Shown here in pieces: positions 51,577 through 60,892 of a stretch of 64,000 nt of DNA. Below the pieces are notes generated by a model. That model saw nothing but the letters and a program-made list of their open reading frames with translations. It did not search any database and had not been told where the DNA came from. Position 1 is the first letter of the stretch, and each line of letters starts with the position of its first letter. A program made the position numbers and the translations under genes. The DNA comes from Hymenobacter lapidiphilus (GTDB taxonomy: Bacteria; Bacteroidota; Bacteroidia; Cytophagales; Hymenobacteraceae): the NCBI RefSeq assembly GCF_013377885.1, contig NZ_JABKAU010000002.1, positions 1-64,000 of the forward strand. The letters are read 5' to 3'.

Positions 51577-52929
51577 ATGCAGCTTCTGCGCAGCTTTTTT
51601 CTAACCCGTCGGTTTTTCCTGGCCCTTACGGCGCTGGTGGTGGGGCTGACTGTGGCCTTTTTCCTACCGGGCTGGCTGGTGCCGCTGCAGCTGGCGCTGG
51701 GGTTGCTGGCGTTGCTGACGCTGCTGGACGCGGCCCTGCTGTATGGCACCGGCGGGGGCGTGTTTGGGCGGCGGGTGCTGGGCGATAAGCTGGCCAACGG
51801 CTCCGACAACGATGTGGCCATTTACCTCGAAAGCCGGTACCGTTTTCCCATCAGTACGGAGACGATTGACGAGGTGCCACACCAGTTTCAGCGCCGCGAC
51901 GTGCTGTTTCGGGCGCTGGTGCAGCCCGGCGAAACCAGCGTGATTCGCTACCAGCTGCGGCCCACCAAGCGGGGCGAGTATGAGTTTGGGGCCCTGAACG
52001 TATACGTGGCCTCGCCGCTGGGGCTGGTGCGGCGGCGGTTCCGATTTGATGAGAATCGAATGGTGCCGGTGTATCCGTCGTTTTTGCAGATGCGGCAGTA
52101 CGAGCTGCTGGCCGCCAGCAACCGCCTCACGGAGGTGGGCGTGAAGCGCATCCGGCGGGTGGGCCAGAGCCTGGAATTCGACCAGATCCGGCCCTACGTG
52201 CCCGGCGACGACCCGCGCCGCATCAACTGGAAGGCCACGGCCCGCCGCGCCACCACGCCCGAAGCCACCGACGCGCTGGCCGTGAACCATTACCAGGACG
52301 AGCGCGCCCAGCAGGTGTACTGCCTCATTGATAAGGGTCGGGTAATGCGTATGCCGTTTGAGGGCCTGAGCTTGCTCGACTACGCCATCAACGCCACGCT
52401 GGTCGTCAGCAACATTGCCCTGCGCAAGCACGATAAGGCCGGGCTCATCACGTTCTCGCACCAGCCCGGCGCCATGGTGCCCGCCGACCGCCGCAGCGGC
52501 CAGCTGCGGCAGCTGCTGGAGGTGCTGTACCGCCAGAAAACCAAATACCTCGAAACCGACTACGAGCGCCTTTACCTCACGGTGCGCCACCAGATCCGCC
52601 AGCGCAGCCTGCTGATTCTGTTCACCAACTTCGAGACATTGTATGGCATGCAGCGCCAGCTACCCTATCTGCGCCGGCTGGCCAAAAGCCATCTGCTGCT
52701 GGTCGTGTTCTTTGAAAATACCGAGTTGAGCGCCTACCTGAACGCGCCCGCCACTACCACCCAGGAGGTGTACAACCAAACGGTAGCCGAGAAATTCGCC
52801 CAGGAGAAGCGCCAGATTGTGCGCGAGCTGAACCAGTACGGCATCCACTCCCTGCTCACCGCCCCCCAGAACCTTACGGCCAACACCATCAACAAGTACC
52901 TGGAATTCAAAGCGCGGGGGCTCATTTGA
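51577..52929 (+). CDS. DUF58 protein of the MoxR cluster
   Basis: 450 residues. Two N-terminal membrane helices (FFLALTALVVGLTVAFFLPGWL; LQLALGLLALLTLLDAALLY), a beta-sandwich domain, then DUF58: YVPGDDPRRINWKATARRATTPEA, followed by a VWA-like part (YCLIDKGRVMRMPFEG; LDYAINATLVVSNIALRKHDKAGLITFS). The second copy in this window (15753) lacks the helices. Last gene of the cluster. A family C palindrome follows. Confidence 0.93.
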   Translation: MQLLRSFFLTRRFFLALTALVVGLTVAFFLPGWLVPLQLALGLLALLTLLDAALLYGTGGGVFGRRVLGDKLANGSDNDVAIYLESRYRFPISTETIDEVPHQFQRRDVLFRALVQPGETSVIRYQLRPTKRGEYEFGALNVYVASPLGLVRRRFRFDENRMVPVYPSFLQMRQYELLAASNRLTEVGVKRIRRVGQSLEFDQIRPYVPGDDPRRINWKATARRATTPEATDALAVNHYQDERAQQVYCLIDKGRVMRMPFEGLSLLDYAINATLVVSNIALRKHDKAGLITFSHQPGAMVPADRRSGQLRQLLEVLYRQKTKYLETDYERLYLTVRHQIRQRSLLILFTNFETLYGMQRQLPYLRRLAKSHLLLVVFFENTELSAYLNAPATTTQEVYNQTVAEKFAQEKRQIVRELNQYGIHSLLTAPQNLTANTINKYLEFKARGLI

Positions 52930-52945
52930 GAAGATTAGGGAAGAA

Positions 52946-53039
52946 CGTCATTCAGAGTGCAGCGAAGAATCTCGCGTGCGGTCGTTGAGATACATTTGAA
53001 CGTCAGCACGCGAGATTCTTCGCTGCGCTCTGAATGACG
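52946..53039. repeat. Family C palindromic repeat, copy 3
   Basis: CGTCATTCAGAGTGCAGCGA and the reverse complement of CGTCATTCAGAGCGCAGCGA (one change); the arms continue into AGAATCTCGCGTGC and its complement. The loop is about 26 bp. Confidence 0.9.
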
Positions 53040-53119
53040 CGCCTCCGCAATAACCAGCAGCCGGCAACTGACGGTTGATAGCCTAACTTCGCGGAACCAC
53101 CTGCCCGCTTAGTTTGCCC

Positions 53120-55183
53120 ATGCGTCAATTTCTGCTGCTGCTTGTTTTTCTGCTGGCCCATCCGGGGTTCAGCCAGCCCCCTACCGATACCCGTAACCTA
53201 CTACCGGTGCCCACGTCGGTACGCTGGGGCAAGGCCACATTGGGCTGGAAAACGATGCTCCGCCCCCAGTTCCAGGGACCGGCTGATACACTTACGGCGG
53301 CCGCCGTTACCCGTACCCTCGGGCGGCTCCATCGGCAGGCTCCGGCTACGGGCTCTCCCGCTGCAACGCTGCCGCTGTTCATCCGGTACGGCAAGGTGGG
53401 CCAGCCCGAGCTGTTTGATGAGGAACGCTACAGCCTGCGCGTAACGCCCAGCGGCGTTACCATCGACGCACCAACCACGCTGGGCGTACTGCACGCGCTG
53501 GCTACGCTGGAGCAGCTGCCCCAGCCCGACGGCCGCCACTTGGTACTGCCCGAAGTTGATATTCAGGACCAGCCACGCTTTGCCTGGCGGGGGCTGCTGA
53601 TTGATGTGGCTAGGCACTTTATGCCCGTGGCCGTCATCAAGCGCAACCTCGACGCCATGGCGGCCACCAAGCTCAACGTGCTGCACTGGCACCTCTCCGA
53701 CGACCAGGGCTTCCGGGTGGAAAGCAAAACCCTGCCCCGCCTGCACGAGGTAAGCGGGCAATATTACACCCAAGCCCAGGTACGAGAGGTGCTGCGCTAC
53801 GCCGCGGCCCGTGGCATCCGGGTGCTACCCGAGTTCGACGTGCCCGGCCACACCATCGCTTGGCAGTCCGCCTACCCACAATTGGCCTCCGGCGATACGC
53901 TTTACAAAACTGTGTACCAGAGCTGGCGCCTCGCCAACGTCGCCTTCGACCCCACCAAGGAAACCACCTACCAGCTGCTCGACACGTTGTTTGGCGAGAT
54001 GACGGCCCTGTTTCCCGACCCCTACTTCCACATTGGGGGCGATGAGAATGACGGGCGGCAGTGGCGGGGCAACCCGCGCATTATGGCCTTCGCCAAGGCC
54101 AAAAAGATGCTGAAATCCGACGGCAAAACCCTCGACAAGCACGCGCTGCAGACCTACTTCAACCGCCGGGTGCTCACCATGCTCACCAAGTACAACAAGC
54201 AGATGGTAGGCTGGGACGAAATCCTGGTCCCCGGCCTACCCAAAAACGCCGTAATCCAGAGCTGGCGGGGCAAAAATGGCCTCTACGACGCGGCAAAAGC
54301 CGGTAACCGCGCCATCCTGTCCAACGGCTACTACCTCGACCTGAACCTGTCGGCCGCCAACGCCTACGGCACCGACCCGCTGCCCGTCGATAACCCGCTC
54401 AGCGTGGCCCAGCAGCAGCTTATTTTGGGCGGCGAAGCGGCCATGTGGAGCGAGTTTGCCGACAGCGTTATTGTCGATTCGCGCATCTGGCCCCGGGCCG
54501 CCGCCGTGGCCGAACGGCTGTGGTCGGCCCGCGAGGTAACCAATATGGCCGATATGTACCGACGCCTAGCCGCCGTTTCGCAGCAGCTGGAGGGGCTGGG
54601 TCTGCAGCACCGCAGTGCCCCCGAACTGCTGCTGCGCCAGCTGGCCGGACCCGCCGACGTGGGCCCGCTCCGTACGCTGGCCCAAGTGCTGGAGCCGGTG
54701 AAGGAGTACAAGCGCCACTTCCAGGGTTTCACCTACACCCCCAGCACGCCGCTCAACCGCCTCGTCGATGCCGCACCGGCCGAATCAGACGTGGCCCGTG
54801 ATTTTAACTGCCGGGTCGATTCGCTGATGGAAGCGACCGGGGCGCTTGCTGACCGCGGGTCAGTCTTTAGGATGATGCCCGGCCGCCGCAACGCCCTGGC
54901 CATGCGCCAGCAGCTGCAAACCTGGCAGGCCAACCACTCCCGCCTCATTCCGCTGCTGGCCGCCTCCCCCACCCTCACCGAGTACGCCCCTCTGTCGGCC
55001 GCGCTAAGTGCCGCCGCCGCCCTGGGCCTGGAGCGGCTGGCGCTGCTGGAGAAGCAGCAGAAGCCGGATGCCGAGTGGCAGGCCGCCGCCCTAAAGCAGC
55101 TCGACGCGCTAAGCAAACCAGCCGGACAAACCGAGCTGGTGCTACTGCCGGTTATCAGGCGGCTGGTGGAGCTGAAGTACTGA
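53120..55183 (+). CDS. Beta-N-acetylhexosaminidase (GH20)
   Basis: 687 residues. Releases terminal GlcNAc or GalNAc from glycans. Signal peptide (FLLLLVFLLAHPGFSQ), GH20b domain, then the GH20 barrel: WRGLLIDVARHFMPV, LNVLHWHLSDDQGF, the catalytic pair D308-E309 in HIGGDENDG, and VIQSWRGKNGL. A C-terminal helical part (about 150 residues) follows. A near-match box TTAGTTTG ends 3 nt before ATG 53120, so translation may be nearly leaderless. Followed by the GH30 gene on the same strand. Confidence 0.94.
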   Translation: MRQFLLLLVFLLAHPGFSQPPTDTRNLLPVPTSVRWGKATLGWKTMLRPQFQGPADTLTAAAVTRTLGRLHRQAPATGSPAATLPLFIRYGKVGQPELFDEERYSLRVTPSGVTIDAPTTLGVLHALATLEQLPQPDGRHLVLPEVDIQDQPRFAWRGLLIDVARHFMPVAVIKRNLDAMAATKLNVLHWHLSDDQGFRVESKTLPRLHEVSGQYYTQAQVREVLRYAAARGIRVLPEFDVPGHTIAWQSAYPQLASGDTLYKTVYQSWRLANVAFDPTKETTYQLLDTLFGEMTALFPDPYFHIGGDENDGRQWRGNPRIMAFAKAKKMLKSDGKTLDKHALQTYFNRRVLTMLTKYNKQMVGWDEILVPGLPKNAVIQSWRGKNGLYDAAKAGNRAILSNGYYLDLNLSAANAYGTDPLPVDNPLSVAQQQLILGGEAAMWSEFADSVIVDSRIWPRAAAVAERLWSAREVTNMADMYRRLAAVSQQLEGLGLQHRSAPELLLRQLAGPADVGPLRTLAQVLEPVKEYKRHFQGFTYTPSTPLNRLVDAAPAESDVARDFNCRVDSLMEATGALADRGSVFRMMPGRRNALAMRQQLQTWQANHSRLIPLLAASPTLTEYAPLSAALSAAAALGLERLALLEKQQKPDAEWQAAALKQLDALSKPAGQTELVLLPVIRRLVELKY

Positions 55184-55360
55184 CGTTGTGTATTGAGCGT
55201 TTCAGGTATTTTTAGCTCGTTACCCGGGACGGGCAATTTTACCGTCAGCGGCCCGCGCAACGGGTGTCTGGCTCCTCTTTCCGCTGTTTCAAGGAATTGA
55301 AAATCGACAGTCTTGCTCGTCGTTGCCTTACTTGCTAAATACCTACTCCATTTTTTTGCC

Positions 55361-56785
55361 GTGATAAAAGCTAGCTCGTCCTGGATAGGAATGCTAACGG
55401 CCGGGATACTGGCCCTGGGCGCTTGTACGGGTCCGAGCCAAGTAGGCCCGGCCGCAAATGGTGTAGGCTGGTGGCTGACTATGCCCGACCAGTCGCAGCT
55501 GCTGGCCCGCCAACCGGAAGGCCTGGTTTTCAGTTCAGCTACGCCCACCGGCTTGGTTATAGAAGTCGATGACCAGCAGCGCTTCCAAACAATGGAAGGG
55601 TTTGGCTATTGCCTGACGGGGGGCAGCGCCGAGCTGTTGCACGCCCTGAGCGCCCCGGCCCGCGCCAAGCTGCTTAACGAGTTATTTGGGCGGGGGCCCG
55701 GCAGTATCGGGGTGAGCTACCTGCGCCTGAGCATCGGGGCCTCTGACCTCGACGCGGCCGTGTTCAGCTATAACGACCGGCCCGCTGGCCAGACCGACCC
55801 CGCGCTGGTTCATTTCAGCCTGGCCCCCGATGAGCGCCACCTGATTCCGATACTCAAGGAAATTCTGGCCATCAACCCCCAGCTGAGCCTGATGGCCTCG
55901 CCCTGGAGTCCCCCCGCCTGGATGAAGGACAATGGTGCCAGCAAAGGCGGTTCGCTAAAGCCCGAGTTTTATCCGGCCTACGCCCAATACTTTGTCAGGT
56001 ATTTGCAGGAGATGCAGGCGCGCGGTATTCGCATTGGGGCGGTTACGGTGCAGAATGAGCCCCTACACCCCGGCAACAATCCCAGCCTGCTGATGCTGGC
56101 CGAGCAGCAAGCCGAATTCATTGGTCGGCACCTGGGGCCCGCGCTGGAGCAAGCGGGGCTGAATACCCGTATCATCTGCTACGACCACAACGCCGACAAG
56201 CCCGAATACCCGCTCACGGTGCTGGGCAACGCCACCGCCAACCCCTACGTGGCCGGCTCGGCTTTCCACCTCTACGCCGGGACCATCGATGCCCTGAGCA
56301 AGGTCCACGACGCTTATCCCAACAAAGACGTGTACTTCACCGAGCAGTGGACGGGCTCGAAATCTGCCTTCGCCGACAATTTGGGCTGGCACGTGAAGAA
56401 CCTCGAAATAGGGGCCCCGCGCAACTGGGCGCGCGTGGTCCTGGAGTGGAATCTGGCTGCCGACCCCGAGCAAAATCCGCACACCCCCGGCGGCTGCACC
56501 GAATGCCTGGGGGCTGTTACGCTGGCCCCCCACGACGAGGTGACGCGTAACGTGGCCTACTACACGGTGGCCCACGCCAGTAAGTTCGTGCCCGCCGGCT
56601 CGATACGGATAGCCTCCAGCAGCGCCGACCAATTGCCCAACGTGGCCTTTCTGACGCCCGGTGGCGGCCACGTGCTGCTGGTACAAAATGACCAGCCCTC
56701 GGTTCGCACTTTCGCTATCCGGCAGGGCGGCCGGACTGCTCTGGCCACGCTCCCCGCCGGTGCCATGGCCACTTATGTGTGGTAG
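55361..56785 (+). CDS. GH30 glycosidase (glucosylceramidase-like), lipoprotein
   Basis: 474 residues. Family GH30, retaining beta-glycosidases (glucosylceramidase, endo-beta-1,6-glucanase). Visible: DQQRFQTMEGFGYCLTGGSAELL, SYLRLSIGASDLDAAVFSY, MASPWSPPAWMKDNG, acid/base E233 in VTVQNEPLH, nucleophile E328 in VYFTEQWTG, and a C-terminal beta domain ending the chain. Signal with cysteine 23 (GILALGAC) suggests a lipoprotein. Start GTG 55361 is chosen because it gives a normal lipoprotein signal and lies 2 nt after TTTTTTTG; ATG 55391 and TTG 55313 are alternatives. Confidence 0.88.
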   Translation: MIKASSSWIGMLTAGILALGACTGPSQVGPAANGVGWWLTMPDQSQLLARQPEGLVFSSATPTGLVIEVDDQQRFQTMEGFGYCLTGGSAELLHALSAPARAKLLNELFGRGPGSIGVSYLRLSIGASDLDAAVFSYNDRPAGQTDPALVHFSLAPDERHLIPILKEILAINPQLSLMASPWSPPAWMKDNGASKGGSLKPEFYPAYAQYFVRYLQEMQARGIRIGAVTVQNEPLHPGNNPSLLMLAEQQAEFIGRHLGPALEQAGLNTRIICYDHNADKPEYPLTVLGNATANPYVAGSAFHLYAGTIDALSKVHDAYPNKDVYFTEQWTGSKSAFADNLGWHVKNLEIGAPRNWARVVLEWNLAADPEQNPHTPGGCTECLGAVTLAPHDEVTRNVAYYTVAHASKFVPAGSIRIASSSADQLPNVAFLTPGGGHVLLVQNDQPSVRTFAIRQGGRTALATLPAGAMATYVW

Positions 56786-56795
56786 ATATTTCCTG

Positions 56796-59700
56796 CTAAA
56801 ACAACACCGCCACCTGCATGCGGCCGGTATGGATGGCACTCAGGCCCTGAGGCTTGCGGCCGTCGTAGGCCAGCGTGATGTTGAGGCCGTTGCTCAGGCG
56901 TTGCTCCAGGTTCAGGTTCCAGGTGAAGTTGGTGCCGGGGCGCAGGGCATTGAGGATTTCCAGGCCCACGAGGCTCAGCTGGTTGCCCGTGAAGCCCACG
57001 CCTACATAGCGCCCGGTGGCCGACACGGTCCGCTTGCCCACCTGACTGATGCGGGTTTCCAGGCCGGCCTCGTGGAAGGTGCCCTTTGTGCCTACATCGG
57101 AGCCGGCCAGGTTGCGCTTGGTGCTGAACAGGTAGGTAGTGGTGAAGCGCCAGACGGTGGAGGGCTGGTAGCTGACTTCGGGCGCTACCTCGTACTGCTC
57201 AACCCGGAAATTACGGTTTTCGAGGTAACTCGATAAGTTTTCGCGGATGCTGCGGGTACCGTTGAGCCGGCCCGTAAACGACTGGGCCAGCGTGCGGCGC
57301 AGCAGCAGGTTCTGGCTGGCCAGGTTGCGGGTGTCGAAACCCTGGGTTAGCAACACCTTCTGCTGGGTTTGCTGAATGGTGAACTCGGCCCCGAAAATGG
57401 GGTTGGAGCGGTTGAAGTAGAGCGTGTTGCGTAGCAGCTTGTTCAGGCTTAGCAGCAGCGAATCGGCCGTTTGGAAGGCGAAGGGGTTGAGGCGGGAGTT
57501 GAGGGTGTTTTCGGTGCTTTTGCGGTCGAGCGTAACGGTAGACAGTGTGCTGAAACGGCTGACTAACCCGCGCCAGCCGGCCGCATCGCGCCACTCGCGC
57601 GGAGCCGAGAGCGTGAGGCGGTAGCTGAAGCGGTTGGTGAAGGCGGGCAGGTAGTCGTCGGTGGGCAGAAACACCTTGATGTAGGTGCGAAACTGCGCAT
57701 CAGGCGTCTGGGCCTCGAAAAACTCGTTTTTCTGCTGGAGTCCGTCTTTGTTCAGGTCGTTCCAGAAGTGGGTGCCCTGGCCGTTGGGCACGGACAGGTA
57801 GGCGAAGTCGCGGCGCAATTCGCGGCCGGTGGCCACGGCGTAGCTCAGCTCCGAGCGCACAGTGTTCTGCCAGAAGCTGGCGTTCCAGTCGAGCTTGCCC
57901 AGCACGGTCCGGTCGCGCACGAAGCCGGGCGCCGGGGCACCGGGTTGGGTCTGGCCTATGGTGTCGCGGGCGCTCAGGTCGCGGTAGGTGGCCAGAATAT
58001 TGAGGTCCTGGGTGGCGCTCAGGCGCGAGTTGAGCGTGCCCTGCCAGGTGTGGGCCCGGCCCCGTTCGCGCAGCTCGGTTCGTTCGGCGTTGGGCGTTTG
58101 GTCGCGGCGGAAGCTGTAATCGGCCCGAAACTTAATGCGGGCCGTGTCACGGCTCTGCACGAACAGGGCGTGCTCATCGTAGTAGTTGGCCGAGGTCAGC
58201 GAGTCGCCCGTCGAACCGGCCACGCGGTTTTTATCGAAGCGGTAGGCGTAGCCGGGCTCCAGGGCCCCGCCCACGTAGCGGGCGGCCGCCTCGCCCCGGG
58301 CCCAGCGCGAAGCACGCCGGCCGGCTTCCGAGTTCAACAGAAACAGGTTGCCCCGCAGCTGCACCCGGCCGAGTTGGTGGGCGGCATCGAGCCAGTGCTG
58401 CACCCCACTTACCTCGCCGGCCCGGTAGCGGCGGCTCAGGCGGTAGCCCAAGGCATTGTTGGCATCTTTTATCAGCCCTACGCCGGCGTTGAAGATGTTC
58501 TCCTCGCGGGGCGTTTGGTTGTTGCTGATGAGCGTGTTGTCGGTGCTCCAGTTGCGGTCGAACTCAATATCGCGGTACCGGTCGATGGGCGTGAACCGGC
58601 GGCTGGTGTACTCGTAATCGACATTGCTGCGCAGTCGGTACCCCGCCAGGCCGGGCAGATTCACCGGCCGGTTCTGTACCACGTAGCCCACCCGCATGGC
58701 TTGGCCGGTGGCACCATCAGACGCAAAGCGGTTCAGCTCCAGCTCCGAAGAAGCCAAATCGACGAACACGGTGGCCGTCGAGTCGAGGGCGTAGCTGGTG
58801 CCCACCGTAATCAGCTGCTTTTTGAGCGGCGTGGGCAGCACCCGCACCGGCTCATAGCTGCCGCGGTTCGTACCCACGAACGTGTACACGCGGCCGTTGG
58901 CGTTGGCCTCGCCGGGCGTGGTGCCTAGGTTGTAGCTGCCCCGGCCTGGCCCCAGGTTGGTAAACTGCACGTTGTACACCAGCGCCAGCGTATCGAGCGG
59001 CGGGTACACAAACGCGCGGGTGGGCAGGCCGGTGGCGGGGTCGGGCAGCGTTTCGCGGCGGTACTGAATCTGGCGCCGGTCGTAGGACACGAGCGTGTCG
59101 CCGGGGGCCGTTACGCGGCTTACGTTGCCGCTGCGGCGCAGCAGGGCCTTCTGGCCGTCGTTTAGCGTCAGGTTGGGCGAGTTGTCGGGGTTGTCGGCTT
59201 CGCGGTAGAAGTTGGCGTGCACCTGCAGGCGGCCCAGCTGCTGGTAGTGACTGGCCTGCACCAGCGAGCGGGCGTAGTTGAAGTCGGAATACTCGTAATC
59301 GACCTTGATGCGGGTGTTGCTGGTGATGAGGTGGCGGGGCGAAAACGTCAGCTCGGCCTGGTTGTAGTCGATGATGTAGTCGGCATCGAAACCGCGCACC
59401 AGCAGCCGGCCATCAAGGTACACGCGCTCGGAGTTGGCCAGCACGATGATGAACTGCTCGCCGTTGGGCCCACGCAGCCGGTACGGGCCCTGCACGTTCT
59501 CTAGGGGCGCAATGTCAATGCTGGCAAACTTGCCCTTGGCCCCGCCCGCCGCCACCGAGGTCGTGGCAAACGCCTCGCCCTTGGCCACCGACAGCAGTGG
59601 CTGCCGCGCCCCGGCCGCCCGGCGCGTGGTCACACTCTGGCTCTGGCTGGCCGCGTTGGGCCCGAGGCCGTTGGGCGTCAGGGCCCCGTCCCGCGGCGCG

Positions 59701-60734
59701 TAGGGGTCGGTGGTACCAGCCGGATTGACGCCGGGCTGCTGCTGACCCGAGCCGGCGGCCGGGGCCACGGTGGTCGGGCTGGTAATAAAGGTGCCGGTGC
59801 TGCCGCCGGCCGCGTTGGGATACTGGAACAGCTGCTGGTTGCTGATGCCCGCCCCCGCCCCGCCGCCGAAACCGCCGGCCGGCAGCTGGCCAAAGTTCAC
59901 CTCACCGGCTCCGCCCTGGATATTTTTGTAGTAGCGCAGAAAGTAGTCGGGCTTGTTGCGTAGCACCACGTCGCCGGCCGTCAGGCTCCAGCGCGGATTA
60001 GTGAGGGTGATGTAGATACGGTCGAACTCCTGGAGCTGCTGAGTGTTTCCCTCGGGCTGAAAAGGCACGTTCTGGTCGGATATGGCCGCCGTCAGGTCGA
60101 TGTTGTCCGTCAGCTTGCCTTCGAGCTGCAGGTTGAGCGAGGAGTTGACGAACACGTTTTGGGCGTTGCCAAACGACACGCCCCGCGACAGATTACCGGT
60201 TTTGTTGATGCCCGGCGTGCTCAGGATCTGCTCCTTCACCGAGAAATCCTGTGCGCCGAATGCGGGCCGCTGCCATATTTCCAGCGTATCGAGCAGGCTG
60301 CGGGGCCGCCGGAAGCGGGGTTCGGCCAGCCGTAGCGGCAGCACCCGGTAGCATACCCGCACCGAATCGGGCCCGGCGGGCGGCAGCACAATATCGGGCT
60401 GGCCGGGCTCGGGGCTGGGAAAGCGCGAAGTGGGCCGCACGTAGCGGTAGCGGTCGGTAGCAGGGTCGTAGGCCACCGAGCGGCCGTTCAGGCTCACGGA
60501 GGCTGGCACCACCGTCAGCGTATCGGGCAAGCTGAACAGCGTGGTATCCCCTTTCGCTGCCAGCCGCACCCACACGCAACGCCGGGTGCTGGGCGGCGCA
60601 TCGGCGGCGGCGGGCACCGCCGGGCGCTGCTGGGCCAGCGCGGCGGCCGGCAACAGCAGCCACAGCAGTGCCAGCAGCAACCTCCACAGGCGGCCGGTGG
60701 CGTGAGTACATGCTAATGAAGGATTAAAAGTCAT
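56796..60734 (-). CDS. Large predicted outer-membrane protein, unknown
   Basis: 1312 residues. Signal peptide (LWRLLLALLWLLLPAAALA). N-terminal domains hold ITLTNPRWSLTAGDVVL and VNSSLNLQLEGKLTDNIDLTAAISDQNVPF, patterns shared with SprA/Omp85-like surface proteins, and an Gly/Ala/Pro-rich insert (about residues 290-345). The rest is strand after strand with aromatic ends, and the chain ends ITLAYDGR...MQVAVLF, the terminal Phe of outer-membrane barrels. Likely a very large beta barrel. No family named; it may be related to T9SS parts. Convergent with the GH30 gene. Confidence 0.78.
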   Translation of the reverse strand: MTFNPSLACTHATGRLWRLLLALLWLLLPAAALAQQRPAVPAAADAPPSTRRCVWVRLAAKGDTTLFSLPDTLTVVPASVSLNGRSVAYDPATDRYRYVRPTSRFPSPEPGQPDIVLPPAGPDSVRVCYRVLPLRLAEPRFRRPRSLLDTLEIWQRPAFGAQDFSVKEQILSTPGINKTGNLSRGVSFGNAQNVFVNSSLNLQLEGKLTDNIDLTAAISDQNVPFQPEGNTQQLQEFDRIYITLTNPRWSLTAGDVVLRNKPDYFLRYYKNIQGGAGEVNFGQLPAGGFGGGAGAGISNQQLFQYPNAAGGSTGTFITSPTTVAPAAGSGQQQPGVNPAGTTDPYAPRDGALTPNGLGPNAASQSQSVTTRRAAGARQPLLSVAKGEAFATTSVAAGGAKGKFASIDIAPLENVQGPYRLRGPNGEQFIIVLANSERVYLDGRLLVRGFDADYIIDYNQAELTFSPRHLITSNTRIKVDYEYSDFNYARSLVQASHYQQLGRLQVHANFYREADNPDNSPNLTLNDGQKALLRRSGNVSRVTAPGDTLVSYDRRQIQYRRETLPDPATGLPTRAFVYPPLDTLALVYNVQFTNLGPGRGSYNLGTTPGEANANGRVYTFVGTNRGSYEPVRVLPTPLKKQLITVGTSYALDSTATVFVDLASSELELNRFASDGATGQAMRVGYVVQNRPVNLPGLAGYRLRSNVDYEYTSRRFTPIDRYRDIEFDRNWSTDNTLISNNQTPREENIFNAGVGLIKDANNALGYRLSRRYRAGEVSGVQHWLDAAHQLGRVQLRGNLFLLNSEAGRRASRWARGEAAARYVGGALEPGYAYRFDKNRVAGSTGDSLTSANYYDEHALFVQSRDTARIKFRADYSFRRDQTPNAERTELRERGRAHTWQGTLNSRLSATQDLNILATYRDLSARDTIGQTQPGAPAPGFVRDRTVLGKLDWNASFWQNTVRSELSYAVATGRELRRDFAYLSVPNGQGTHFWNDLNKDGLQQKNEFFEAQTPDAQFRTYIKVFLPTDDYLPAFTNRFSYRLTLSAPREWRDAAGWRGLVSRFSTLSTVTLDRKSTENTLNSRLNPFAFQTADSLLLSLNKLLRNTLYFNRSNPIFGAEFTIQQTQQKVLLTQGFDTRNLASQNLLLRRTLAQSFTGRLNGTRSIRENLSSYLENRNFRVEQYEVAPEVSYQPSTVWRFTTTYLFSTKRNLAGSDVGTKGTFHEAGLETRISQVGKRTVSATGRYVGVGFTGNQLSLVGLEILNALRPGTNFTWNLNLEQRLSNGLNITLAYDGRKPQGLSAIHTGRMQVAVLF

Positions 60735-60892
60735 CCATTCCAGCGGAATTTCCTGCGCAGCTACTACTTAATAAACGCCGAGTTGAAGCGCAACGTCTGC
60801 CGATCCGGATAAAATCCGTAGCTGCTGCCGATTTGCTCCCAACAGCCGCGCGTATCGGCGGCGCCAACACTGTTTTTCACTTTCCGCATCCC

